A DNA stretch of 64,000 nucleotides from Saccopteryx bilineata (lineage: Eukaryota > Chordata > Mammalia > Chiroptera > Emballonuridae), in NCBI RefSeq assembly GCF_036850765.1, contig NC_089490.1, forward strand, positions 389,932,558-389,996,557, given 5' to 3'. Both the position numbers and the translations under genes were made by a program. The notes below the pieces were generated by a model. It was not told the DNA's origin and did no database searches. It saw only the letters and a program-made list of their open reading frames with translations. Below, piece by piece: positions 24,545 through 36,144 of the stretch; the first letter of the stretch is position 1, and each line of letters opens with the position of its first letter.

Positions 24545-24678
24545 CCTGACCTGTGGTGGCGCAGTGGATAAAGCGTCGACCTGGAAATGCTGAAGTCGCC
24601 GGTTCGAAATCCTGGGCTTGCCTGGTCAAGGCACATATGGGAGTTGATGCTTCCAGCTCCTCCCCCTGTCTCTCTCTC

Positions 24679-24711
<33 letters not shown>

Positions 24712-24738
24712 CTCTCTAAAATGAATTAAAAAAAAAGA
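24545..24738 (+). repeat. SINE-C nested in L1 3'UTR, TSD exact
   Basis: The head is gcctgacctgtggtggcgc, with a tail of tctc repeats and tctaaaatgaatt. The TSD gtacataggtttcag is exact at 24530-24544 and 24739-24753. It entered the same few bases as the preceding SINE-A. Confidence 0.93.
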
Positions 24739-25254
24739 GTACATAGGTTTCAGGTAAACATCTCTATAGCATTTGAACTGTTGATTGCATTGTGTGCTCG
24801 TCACCATATGTTTGCCCCTCTTTACTCCCCTCCCCTGGTAACCACTTCACTTTTATCTATGTAAGTCTCAGTTTTATATCACACCATATAGTTCTTAGCT
24901 TTTTCTGATTTACTCATTTCACATATAGTATAAGGTTCTCAAGGTCCATCCAATGTCGTAAATGGCAATATATCATCATTTCTTATGGCTGAGTAGTATT
25001 CCATTATATATATGTACCACATCTTCTTTATGGTCTTGCTTTTTTCAGACCCTCTGATGTCTTCCCACTGCTCATACTTTCGTTTTCCTAATTTTTTTAA
25101 ATGGCTTATGGATGAATGTGACAAAATTCAAAATATCAAAAGGGTACACAATCTAACATACTTAAAATAAATTTGATTTTGTCTAATTGACCCTGATTAT
25201 TAATATGTGAGGCATGAAAGAGGAAGAAACTGAGGCATAAAGAGTTGGTACCTG

Positions 25255-25620
25255 GCCCTGGCTGGTTGGCCTAGTGGTAGAGCATCGACTTGATGTGTGG
25301 AAGTCCTGGGTTTGATTCCCAGCAGGACACACAGGAGAAGCAACCATCTGCTTCTCCTCCCCCCCTCCTTTTCCCCCTCTCTCTCTCTGTCTCTCTTCCC
25401 TTCCCGCAGCCATGACTCGATTTATTCAAGAGCATTGGCCCCAGCCTTGAGGATGGCTCCATGGAGCCTCCACCTCAGGTGCTAAAAATAGCTTAGTTGC
25501 AAGCATGACCTCAGATGGGCAGAGCATTGATCCCAGATGGGGGATTGCTGGGTGGATCCCAGTAGGAGCACATGTGGGAGTCTATCTCTCCTCCTCTCAC
25601 TTAAATTGAAAAAACAAAAA
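25255..25620 (+). repeat. SINE-B, diverged
   Basis: Starts gccctggctggttggcct and ends with an A-rich tail. Many substitutions indicate an older copy. Confidence 0.88.
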
Positions 25621-25633
25621 CATTAGGGCCCAG

Positions 25634-25822
25634 GTCCTGGCCAGGTAGATCAGTTCGTTAGAGCATCATTCTGCTATGCTCAGGTTGTAGGTTTGATCCC
25701 TGGTCAGGGCACATACAAGAATCAACCAATGAAGGCGTAAGTAAGTGGGACAACAAATCAATGTCTCTCTCTCTGTCTCTTTTCCCCCCTTCCTTTCTCT
25801 ATATAAAATCAATAATAAAAAA
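25634..25822 (+). repeat. SINE-D (VES-like)
   Basis: Starts gtcctggccaggtagatc, has the B-box-like ggtttgatccc and ends tataaaatcaataat with an A-rich tail. Confidence 0.87.
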
Positions 25823-27861
25823 CAGTTAGTGGTGCCCAGTTGAAGACTACCCATCAATGGAAAAGTCAGGTACCTTATGCAAACTGCAATGAGTAAGATC
25901 AGACTTTGTCTTTTAAAACACTTGTACATGAAAGAAATTGGGTGGGTTCATCCTTTGATGCCACTGGAATATTTTTCATCTCTTTTCTTTCTTTCTGTAT
26001 GCCTGCCAGTCCCAGTGAAAGATAAGGATCAGGGCTCAGAAAGCCTAACCATTGTGTCATTTCCCAGGATGGAGAGCCACTACCATTTGGTTCACATTTT
26101 TATTAAAATAAGACAAGTGATTTACTCACATTACGGGCAAAGAGTCTTTTACCAGGAAAACCATACTTTGAAAAACAAAGCTGATGGCTTTAAGGAACAG
26201 TAACTGCTAACATCAATTTCCTTTCCCATCCAGTCCCAAAACAGTCAGACACTCTTCCGTCTCTAGCTGCCTCTTTCTCTTACCCACACATATACATATA
26301 ATTATAGATATGGCACATTATATATGCCCACAAAAGACAGAACACAGCAGGAAAGACAAAGGTGGCTTCCTCTGGAGAGATGGATGTGTTTATCTATATC
26401 CAACCCTCTTTTCTGGTTCCTGCTGTTTGTTTCCTACGTCTATTTTTTTAGTTGATGGCTAGTCATAAATCCATCATTATTGGTAGAAGTTAGTGGGTTC
26501 TGACGAGAGAACAGGCTGTGGTCTGTATAAAGACGCCTACATGCTGGCAACAGCCTTTCCCTGCTCGCACAATCACCGAGAACCAGAGAACTTTAGATTG
26601 GTTTTTATTTTTAGGCTGTCTTGGTTCAACTCGCCCTCAGTGAGTAACTCTGTTAGCCACTGCTTCCTTTTATATTTATTTAGAAAGAAGGAAAATGCAT
26701 TTTAAGCAAATCAAATGCATAATCTGTTCCATTTCTTATTTATTCTGTGGCTACTTTGGACAGTGGGAAGCCCAGAGAAATAATAACTTTTATTGGTTTT
26801 TGTTTTCTGTGGCTTGCTTTCTCAGACAAGTCCTCATCAGACAGTTTTGCTGATAGCTTATAAAATTCCATTCCAACTATCAGGCTAATTTTAAATTTGA
26901 AAGGAAAAACTAATTTTCTTTTTTTAAATGTATCGTAAATACACTTTTCTCTGGCTAATCTGTGTGTAGTCCTGCAGATACAGGTTTCTAGTGGCTTAAA
27001 ATGTTTATTTTTGTTATCCTTTCTCTACAGAGATTAGCAGCAAGTTACCTAAACTAGAAAAGGTCTGTTGGTTTGTTTTGGGTGGAACAAGGCAACTGGG
27101 AGCCAGAGCGACTGCATCTGACCCTGGAGCCAGCCTCGGAGGGTTACAGAGAGGGGCTGGCTGGTGGCAGATTTCAGTATGGACAGCGATAATAATAATA
27201 GGCGCAGCTAACACTTGACTGCGTTCTCGTGTGGAATTTCACTATGCTAGGTGTTTTTCATCCATAGAAGAAATAAAATCTGTGAGTTTCCAGCGCCCCA
27301 GGAAAAGTAAAGGACATAAGGAGCCTGTGTAGTAGAAAGAGGCCTTGCCCTAGAAGGGGAAGGCTTGGTTTGATGGTGGCTCTACCATTTACTTTGTCAT
27401 TTTGTCCCTTGCTGAGGCTCATTTTCCTTGTCTATAAAAATATTGATAGAAATAATACTACTATCCTCTCTTGCCCTACAAGATTCTTGTGGGAATCAAA
27501 AAGTGGTAATGCATATGAAAATAATTTGCGTAATTATCTAGTCTCGCTACCAATATGACTCATCAGCACTGTGACTAGAGAGACGATAGGGGATTGGCAG
27601 CGCACTGACTATCAAGAAAAGTGGGGTGCACCTGCCTTCAGGCAGGAAGTCTATTTACTCATTCATCAGGGAAGAACAGAGGCAAGATAAAATAATCACG
27701 AGATAGGGAATAAGATTGTTTTAGCCACCCACTGGCTTGAGCTGGAGATCTTGATAAAGTGGGTCTTCTGTTGGTGCAGGTGCCGTCCCACCTGTGTGCC
27801 TCACCTGGAGGTGAGAGATAAGCAGAGTGGGCACTGATTATTGACTGCTTCCCCTGTGCCA
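25823..27861. other. Intronic stretch without recognised feature
   Basis: About 2 kb with no clear interspersed repeat or supported gene. Confidence 0.4.
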
Positions 27862-27876
27862 CATCCTAGCACTTTC

Positions 27877-28213
27877 TTTTTTTTTCCAGACACAGAGAGT
27901 CAGAGGGATAGACAGGGACAGACAGGAACGGAGAGAGATAAGAAGCATCAATCATTAGATAAGAAGCATCAATTCATTGCGCATTGCAACACCTTAGTTG
28001 TTCATTGATTGCTTTCTCATATGTGCCTTGATCGCGGGCCTTCAGCAGATCAAGTAACCCCTTGCTCGAGCCAGTGACCTTGGGCTCAAGCTGGTGAGCT
28101 TTTGCTCAAACCAGATGAGCCCGCGCTCAAGCTGGCAAGCTCGGGGTCTCGAACCTGGGTCCTCTGCATCCCAGTCCGATGCTCTATCCACTGCGCCACC
28201 GCCTGGTCAGGCG
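27877..28213 (-). repeat. SINE-A, full length with TSD
   Basis: The reverse complement starts gcctgaccaggcggtggcg near 28212. The TSD catcctagcactttc is exact at 27862-27876 and 28214-28228. Confidence 0.95.
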
Positions 28214-28464
28214 CATCCTAGCACTTTCAATTCACTAGCTCTCTCTTTCTTAACCTTCTCAAGAACTCTTCAAAATTAGTATTATCATTATTCATAGTTA
28301 TTGTTGTGATTATTATTCACTCTTATTTCTAATTGGCTTGCTTAATGTCACATGACTAGCTGAAGAGCCAAGATTTGGATCCTGGTTGGCTGATTTGATT
28401 CGGAAGCCTGTACTTTTAACCACGTGTTCTATAAAACCCACTCGGGTTAGAGCCAGGTGTTTTG

Positions 28465-28722
28465 TTTTTGTTTTTCTTCCAGAGACAGAGAGAGAGTCAG
28501 AGAGAGGGATAGATAGGGACAGACAGACAGGAATGGAGAGAGATGAGAAAAAGCATCAATCATCAGTTTTTCGTTGCGACACCTTAGTTGTTCATTGATT
28601 GCTTTCTCATATGTGCCTTGACAGAGGGCCTTCAGCAGACCAAGTAACCCCTTGCTCAAGCCAGCGACCTTGGGTCCAAGCTGGTGAGCTTTGCTCAAAC
28701 CAGATGAGCCCGTGCTCAAGCT
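28465..28722 (-). repeat. 5'-truncated SINE-A without tRNA-like head
   Basis: The copy starts within agcttgagcacgggctcat and therefore lacks A and B boxes. The flanks gagccaggtgtttt (near 28450) and gagccgggtgtttt (28723 onward) look like a TSD, so truncation accompanied insertion. Confidence 0.85.
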
Positions 28723-28736
28723 GAGCCGGGTGTTTT

Positions 28737-30947
28737 TAACTGTCCGAGCTGTCGAGTTTTAGAGCAGTGCCTCAGGCCTTCTCTCCTCTCTACCTCATTC
28801 CTCATACCTTTAGCCTGGGTGAGGAAGTTGGGCAAGAAAGACTATTTTTATCTATGTTATACATTGAGGTTCCTTATAAGATTCCCACTGGGGGAAAAAA
28901 GTGCGTCTGTTTAAAAAGGTTTTCAACGCTGACATACCACAGCATTCTTATTTTACAGGTGAGAAAACGGAGGCCCAGAAAAATGTAATTAGTTCTTTGC
29001 AGAACTCAGACCAGGTTTTTCTTCTCTATGCTATGATGTGCCTTTGTGGTAGAACCAACTAGTCCCCCCCTAAAACAACATGGAAGGCCTCACTCTGGCC
29101 ATAAAGACCCACGTAAGGAAATTTAAAATACTGCCTCTCTTTCAAAGGTTGAGTGATGTAGTCCAGACATACCACCACTGAGAGGGCAGAATGTTTCCTC
29201 TCGCCCTTAGTTACCATGAGGAGGGAGGGAGTCTATTCTCCACCCTAGCTCTTATGCCTGTGGAACCATTTCTATTCAATTAAGAACAAGAGTAGGTCAC
29301 AGAAGTCTGCCACAGCACCTGCTTCTTCCTGGATGAGAATTTCATCTTGGCTGTGAAGTCTCTGTTTCAAAGGACACACCCTATCCTCTTCTTTCCAAAC
29401 AAAAACGTTAAGCAGCAACAACTGGTAGAGCTGGACTAGTTGGTCTCAGGATTAGAATGAATGGTGGTGCAAATGCTAGGCTTGCAATAACTTTCCTAAC
29501 GGGCTGCTGGCCCTTTGGGAGCTTATGGTGCCAAGATCCTGCTCCACATTTTGATGTCCAAAGCTGCCTGCCATTTCCTCAATAAATGATCAGGAGACTA
29601 TGCCCATGCCAGTAACTAGCCCTGTTGCTACTGGCACTAGTGCCTCCTTTCATAATGCCATATGGCTGCCCACCCTGTGCATATGCAGGCCTGTTATATT
29701 CCATGTCCTCAAAACTGTCCAAGACAGTGACCTCCCCCAGGACCAAGCCTTGCCTTGGTCCTCCAACTCTGAACAGCCCCATCATGATGGACAGAAGACA
29801 GGGCAACACTCCGAGGGTCTGTCATAGTATATAGGCCTTCTTACCATATCAGAGCAGGCTTCTGGTTCCGTCCCACAGTAGTGGCCAGGGATGGTCGTGG
29901 TGAGCCTAAAAACCTGATCAGGTTGTCATGATGTGCCATATATGATCCCTGGTTAGAAATGTGCAATACAGACCCTGCTTAGAAATGCTCACATTTCTTT
30001 AAATCTTTGTGTAAACAGTTCCTGGAGAGTTGCTTTTGTTCATTCTAAAAATTGCCTTGAAATCGTTACTATGTCTGATTTAATACTTTGCCTAGAACAT
30101 GTATACTGGTCAGATAGAAGTAGTCACTTGATGTTGGGCTCAGTCGTAATAAAATATAAAACTAAAGAGTCTGGTGTTCTGCCCCGATTTGAACACACTA
30201 ACCATGCTCTGGGGAGTAATGAGTTGGCAAAGGGTAGTGGTAGTAATGGACCAAGTCCTTTACCCCACAGGTGTCAGTGGAAGACATTGCTTCTCATTCC
30301 TTTAGTAAAGTCATTTCCCTTTCAGTAAACTTATGATCATTTTCCTCCACTTAATATAAAACAACAGTGTGGCCAAAGAAGGTAAAATTGCAGAACACAG
30401 CCTGCTGTTTATTCTGGGGCCTTGCTTGACAGGAACATGGCCCTAGGATGTTAGAATCTTCCTGTGATCTGTGGTACCGAGTGCTACACGGGGAGTGAAG
30501 CTGTCTGATGTCTTGCCTCCTTCCTCTCCCTGCCTCCATTCTCCTTCACTCCCTTCCCTGTTCTTGCCCAGTAGCCCTCAGGAGTATTTACTCAGCTGTG
30601 GACTGGTACCAAAGCCTCAGCACCCTGGGGACTGGAAGGGGTGGGATGGTCGTGCCCAAACTCTCAGTGTTCTTCCCAGCATCTCTTGGCAGAGCAGCCT
30701 GGCTGAGGGTCAGTGTCATTTAGAATGAGCCTTCACAACCCCTGCATAAAAGAACAGAAAAACAATTGCAGCTGAAAATTGGAGAGTCCACTCCTGGACT
30801 GCGGTGTTCTCTGGCCTCTGTGGTCATTCCTATGGGGATCATGCAGCCAACCAACCAGAAGTTGTTCAGCCCTTGGGATTCCCGTCACTTGGTAGCATTT
30901 CATTGCCTCTAGTTCTTGTCCCAGCAGTAGCTCACCCAGGCATCAAC
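28737..30947. other. Intronic stretch, one unexplained minus-strand open frame
   Basis: No recognised interspersed repeat. A minus-strand frame at 29579-29809 encodes a 76-residue peptide with DSFEDMEYNRPAYAQGG, which I do not recognise. It could be a decayed retrocopy or old repeat, or chance. Confidence 0.3.
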
Positions 30948-30955
30948 ATGTAGAC

Positions 30956-31242
30956 CAGGGGTCTTTTGATGGCTGCATCTGGCTCGCAGACAAATCTTTA
31001 ATAAAAATAATAATAACGTTAAAAATATAAAACATTCTCATGTATCACAATCCATTCATTTCCTACCACTCATGTTCATGGTTGCGGGTGGCTGGAGCCA
31101 ATCACAGCTGTCCTCCGAAACAACACTAAATTTTTATTGGATAATGAGTAACGTACATGGTTGTTGTATGGCTCTCACAGAATTACATTTTAAAATATGT
31201 GGCGTTCATGGCTCTCTCAGCCAAAAAGGTTCCCTACCCCTG
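30956..31242. mobile_element. Non-autonomous hAT element, copy 2, exact 8-bp TSD
   Basis: Same family as 6234-6553. The first eight bases CAGGGGTC run directly into ttttgatggctgc, so about 30 bp after the left terminus is deleted. The right end reads ggttccctacccctg. The TSD ATGTAGAC is exact at 30948-30955 and 31243-31250. Confidence 0.93.
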
Positions 31243-31250
31243 ATGTAGAC

Positions 31251-32269
31251 ACTCATCCAAATGAGTTCGTGTTAAACCCCTTTACCGTACCCATACTTTT
31301 GGAGCTAAAAACCCTTGATTCAGGCTTTGCGGGAGAGTTTTCTGGCCCTCCTCCATGATCTCCTTTTATGACACCACTCTGACCCTGAAAAAGGCACCAT
31401 TTCCCAGGAAGAGCGGAGGCTTCTGAGTCTACAACCACACAGCACCGCAGTTCCTCTGAGCAGACGCTGTGGACTCACATGGTGGTCTGCGAGGAGCTGG
31501 TAGAGATGACTAAGCTGCCCCACGGAGCTTCAGAGGCAGGAATTTCCACAGCAAGAAGGCAAACCAGCTGTAGAAAAGACAAGAGAACATCTTCATGCTT
31601 TCTTTCCAAGAAAAGAAGGGAGAACAAGTTAGCCCTTGAATATATTGGACATCAGTAATTGCTGACTAGATTAATTTTCTTAGCCAAAATAACCTCATCT
31701 ATCATTCTCTAGGATTAAAGATAACCAATAAAAAATATTTTGAGTTGGAGTTGCTTATCTTAAAAATTACAATATTCCTGTTGTAACAGTGGTAGACTGA
31801 GCCACCTGGAAGTAAACCCTAGGCTCCCTCTGATTTTCAAGGTAAAATTGGTGGTTTATTCCTATGAAAATATTCAAGCTGATTGAATCGAGCACTTGAC
31901 AAGAAGGTGCTAGGAGTCAGGTAGCCCAGGAGAGTAGTATACCTGCCATGATTCATTGTGTTTCCTGGGAGTTATGGTACCTGCCAAACAGGGCTTTTCC
32001 ATTTTCAGCACTTTAGAGCTTCTGGCATCTCCTCCCGCCCCCCTAAATTGATGGACATGCCTCCTGTGCTTGGATTACCCGTCTCTGTGTGCCACTGTGA
32101 TCAGAACTGTGTCCTCTGAATCTTCATCTGGGTCACTGTGCAAAGCTGTCATTCCTTTCTTCCTTCAACAGATACTGACTACTACCTGCCAGGCATTGTG
32201 CTCAGGGCTTCAGTTAAGTCTAAAGATTTCTCAATTTCAGGACTTCAAATTTTAATCTGTTAATAATTA
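31251..32269. other. Intronic stretch without recognised feature
   Basis: No gene or named repeat is supported. Confidence 0.4.
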
Positions 32270-32395
32270 GAAAATAATACTACCGTTTATTGAGTACTTT
32301 GCTAGTTTTCCAGAAGTGTGTCTTACATATAAATGACCTCATTTGATTTTTACAACAATCCTATTAGGTTGGTACTGTGGTTATCACATTTTTTT
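32270..32395 (-). repeat. MIR, first half, split by L1
   Basis: taccgtttattgagtacttt, catataaatgacctcattt and acaatcctattagg are reversed MIR. The second half resumes at 34617. Confidence 0.8.
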
Positions 32396-34599
32396 TTTTA
32401 TCTTCTAAAAGCTTTATTATTCTTTCACATTTTTTTAATTATTTTATTTTATTTTATTTTTTTAAATTATTTTTATTTTATTTATTCATTTCATAGAAGA
32501 GAGAGAGAGAAAGAGAGAGAAGGTGGGGAGGAGCAGGAAGCATCAACTCCCATATGTGCCTTGACCAGGCAAGCCCAGGGTTTCAAACCAGCGACCTCAG
32601 CGTTCCAGGTCAAGGTTTTATCCACTGTGCCACCACAGTTCAGGCTAATTTTATTTTTTTAATGGGGCGACATCAATAAATCAGGTTACATATATTCAAA
32701 GATCAACAAGTCCAGGTTATCTTGTCTTTCAATTATGTTGCATACCCATCACCCAAAGTCAGATTGTCCTCTGTCACCTTCTATCTAGTTTTCTTTGTGC
32801 CCCTCCCCCTCCCCCTTTCCCTCTCCCTTTTACCCCTCCCCCCCGTAACCACCACACTCTTATCAATGTCTCTTAGTTTCACTTTTATGTCCCACCTACG
32901 TATGGAATAATGCAGTTCCTGTTTTTTTTCTGATTTACTTATTTCACTTCGTATAATGTTATCTAGATCCCACCATTTTGCTGTAAATGATCCGATGTCA
33001 TCATTTCTTATGGCTGAGTAGTATTCCATAGTGTATATGTGCCACATCTTCTTTATCCAGTCGTCTATTGACGGGCTTTTTGGTTGTTTCCATGTCCTGG
33101 CCACTGTGAACAATGCTGCAATGAACATGGGGCTGCATGTGTCTTTACGTATCAATGTTTCTGAGTTTTGGGGGTATATACCCAGTAGAGGGATTGCTGG
33201 GTCATAAGGTAGTTCTATTTTCAGTTTTTTGAGGAACCACCATACTTTCTTCCATAATGGTTGTACTACTTTACATTCCCACCAACAGTGTATGAGGGTT
33301 CCTTTTTCTCCACAGCCTCTCCAACATTTGCTATTACCTGTCTTGTTAATAACAGCTAATCGAACAGGTGTGAGGTGGTATCTCATTGCAGTTTTGATTT
33401 GCATTTCTCTAATAACTAAAGAAGATGAGCATCTTTTCATATATCTGTTGGCCATTTGTACTTCCTCCTGGGAGAAGTGTCTGTTCATGTCCTCTTCCCA
33501 TTTTTTTATGGGATTGTTTGTTTGTTTGTTGTTGAGTTTTATGAGTTCTTTGTATATTTTGGATATTAGGCCCTTATCTGAGCTGTTGTTTGAAAATATC
33601 ATTTCCCATTTAGTTGGCTTTCTGTTTATTTTGTTATCAGTTTCTCTTGCTGAGCAAAAACTTCTTAGTCTGATGTAGTCCCATTCATTAATTTTTGCCT
33701 TCACTTCTCTTGCCATTGGAGTCAAATTCAGGTCCATGAATTTAAAACCCAGGTCCATGAGTTGAGTACCTATGTCTTCTTCTATGTACTTTATTGTTTC
33801 AGGTCTTATGTTTAGATCTTTGATCCATTTTGAGTTAATTTTAGTACAGGGGGACAAACTGTAGTCCAGTTTCATTCTTTTGCATGTGGCTTTCCAGTTT
33901 TCCCAGCACCATTTATTGAAGAGGCTTTCTTTTCTCCATTGTATGTTCTTGGCCTCTTTATCAAAAATTATTTGACTATATATATGTGGTTTTATTTCTG
34001 GACTTTCTATTCTGTTCCATTGGTCTGAGTGTCTATTTTTCTGCCAATACCATGCTGTTTTGATTGTCGTGGCCCTATAATATAGTTTGAAGTCAGGTAT
34101 TGTAATGCCCCCAGCTTCATTCTTTTTCTTTAAGATTGCTTTGGCTATTCGGGGTTTTTTATAGTTCCATATAAATCTGATGATTTTTTGCTCTATTTCT
34201 TTAAAAAATGTCATTGGAATTTTGATGGGAATTGCATTAAATTTGTATATTGCTTTGGGTAATATAGCCATCTTGATTATATTTATTCTTCCTAACCAAG
34301 AACAAGGAATATTCTTCCATCTCATTATATCTTTCTCAATTTCTCTTAACAATGGTTTATAGTTTTCATTATATAAGTCCTTTACATTCTTTGTTATGTT
34401 TATTCCTAAGTATTTTATTTTTTTTTGTTGCAATTGTGAAGGGGATTATTCTTTTGAGTTCCTTCTCAGTTGTTTCATTGTTGGCATATAGAAAGGCTAT
34501 TGACTTCTGTATGTTAATTTTGTATCCTGCGACCTTACTGTATTGGCTTATTGTTTCTAGTAGTCTTTTTGTGGATTCTTTGGGGTTTTCGATGTATAG
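32396..34599 (-). mobile_element. 5'-truncated L1 with nearly intact ORF2 C-terminus
   Basis: The minus strand encodes about 630 residues of L1 ORF2p downstream of the reverse transcriptase domain. Landmarks are [47 protein letters not shown], the Cys/His motif [18 protein letters not shown] (C-x3-C-x7-H-x4-C) and [17 protein letters not shown]. One frameshift in a nine-base homopolymer (34418-34426) separates the first 70 or so residues. Endonuclease and RT domains are absent, so it cannot move. The TSD ggttatcacattttttt is exact at 32379-32395 and 34600-34616, inside a MIR. A SINE-C lies in its 3' tail, and about 30 bp of foreign sequence with AATAAA precedes the final A run. Confidence 0.95.
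32466..32645 (-). repeat. SINE-C nested in the L1 tail
   Basis: The reverse complement starts gcctgaactgtggtggcac at 32645. The TSD attttatttttttaa is exact at 32451-32465 and 32648-32662, so it inserted after the L1. Confidence 0.9.
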
Positions 34600-34616
34600 G
34601 GTTATCACATTTTTTT

Positions 34617-34760
34617 AAGATGACGAAAGCAAGGTTCAGAGAACACGTATAATTTGTCCAAGTCATACTGGTGGTAGGTAGTGGACCTAGATCTTCTGAT
34701 GGCTGAGTCTGGGTTCTGCACTCATACAGACTGCTCTGCCCTGTTAATGTGGCCGCCCGG
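34617..34760 (-). repeat. MIR, second half, split by L1
   Basis: agatgacgaaagcaaggttc and atttgtccaagtcatact continue the MIR interrupted at 32395. Confidence 0.75.
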
Positions 34761-35034
34761 CGGGTATCTATGTCTCATTCAGGTGTCAGGCCTGTCAGGG
34801 GCCTGGCGTGAACAATTCCATCGTTAGAAGACAAGGCCTTCACTAACCAGCTGTATCCCAGCTGCTGGAGTAGAGCTCGCAGGACCTTTGGAGCTAGACA
34901 GTCTTAGGTCTGAATCTCAGTCCTCCCTCCTCTCATGAGCTATTTCCTTGAGAAAGTAATTAACTTTATTTATTTTTGAAAGCAATTAACTTTAGTTAAA
35001 GAAACCCTACATTCTTTATTTCTAAAATAATAAT

Positions 35035-35245
35035 AGCAAATACTATCAGAGCACTTATGATGGGCCATTGTTCTAAGTACTTTACATTAACTCATGGCAA
35101 TTCTGTGATGTTAGTACTGTCATTATCCGCATTTTACAGATGGGGAAACTGAGGCATCAATATTTGAAATCAGTGGCCAAGCTCAGATTTGGACCTGAAC
35201 AGTCTAACTCTGAAGTCCATGCTATTAGCCACACTGTGCTACACT
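35035..35245 (-). repeat. MIR
   Basis: actatcagagcacttatg, gttctaagtactttac and ttttacagatggggaaactg are reversed MIR over most of its length. Confidence 0.88.
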
Positions 35246-35844
35246 GAACCGCCTCTAGACATGATAGGATCAAGGGTGTCAAACCCTCTGGTCTGGAGCC
35301 AGGCACAGACGTGATGGGACAATTACAAGGTTTAGAATAAGAAAGTTTAACAGCTCTGACCACCCACAAAAAGAGAAGCACCAATTTGTGGAGAGTGTTC
35401 TGATTTTGATCTTATACCAAAGACTTCTTACGTCTTTGCCTTTGAACTTTCAGGACTTGCTGGCTGAAGCTTTCCTAATTGTGGGGATTCCTTTAGAGAA
35501 GGCATCTGCGGGTACACACCACCTACCTTCCCTGCACCTGCTGGGTGTGGAGTGGCTGGGATGAGAACCTGAGAAACGGTGGAGGGGCCCCCAGCACAGG
35601 TGTACTAGTCCCCACCCTCTGGCCCAGCACAAGCCTGGTGCCGAAGCTGCAGTCTTTCCTGTTGACAGTAATTAGAACCTTTCAGACTCAATTTCTTACA
35701 GGAAAAAAAAATCCCAATTCACTTGAATTGTCTCCTTGATCCAATTCACCTGGAGCTATTTAGTTTCTGCTGTTTGTTTGGAGGGTAAAGCAAGCTCTTA
35801 AGCCTTCACACATTACTGGTTGATAAGATCAAGGTCCTGAAAAT
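35246..35844. other. Intronic stretch without recognised feature
   Basis: No gene or named repeat is supported. Confidence 0.4.
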
Positions 35845-36050
35845 GTTAGTTGGGTAAACTTTGGAGCCAGATGCCTGAGTTTGAATTCCAGTTCTGCCTC
35901 TTAAGCATGCACCATCTGAGTTGGTGTCAGTGCAGTGGGGATAACAATGGTGAAGATTAGATGAGCTAACACGTGTAAAACCCTTGGGAGAACAGTGCTG
36001 GCCCACAGCAAGTGCTTGATGAACTGTTAGCTGTTAGTGTTGTCATTATT
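35845..36050 (+). repeat. MIR
   Basis: ttggagccagatgcctgag, ttccagttctgcctctta and ttagatgagctaacacgtg follow MIR order. Confidence 0.85.
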
Positions 36051-36144
36051 AAGCCCATCCAGCCCTCATCATCCTTCTTTCCCTCCCAGTCCAGAATCTT
36101 GCTTCGGAAAGTCAGTTCCCCTGACTGTCCCTCAGGCTCTAGAG

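Larger units (their letters stand above)
24085..25029 (-). mobile_element. 5'-truncated L1 with two nested SINEs, 17-bp TSD
   Basis: The element covers the end of ORF2 (minus-strand [17 protein letters not shown]) and the 3'UTR, with its A tail at the low-coordinate end. The TSD atggtcttgcttttttc is exact at 24068-24084 and 25030-25046. Excluding the two SINEs, about 400 bp of L1 remains. No functional protein is encoded. Confidence 0.92.

Noticed and set aside
24545..24620. tRNA-like A and B boxes in SINE heads here and elsewhere
   Set aside because: They are parts of tRNA-derived SINEs without full cloverleaf acceptor stems, so they are not called as tRNA genes.
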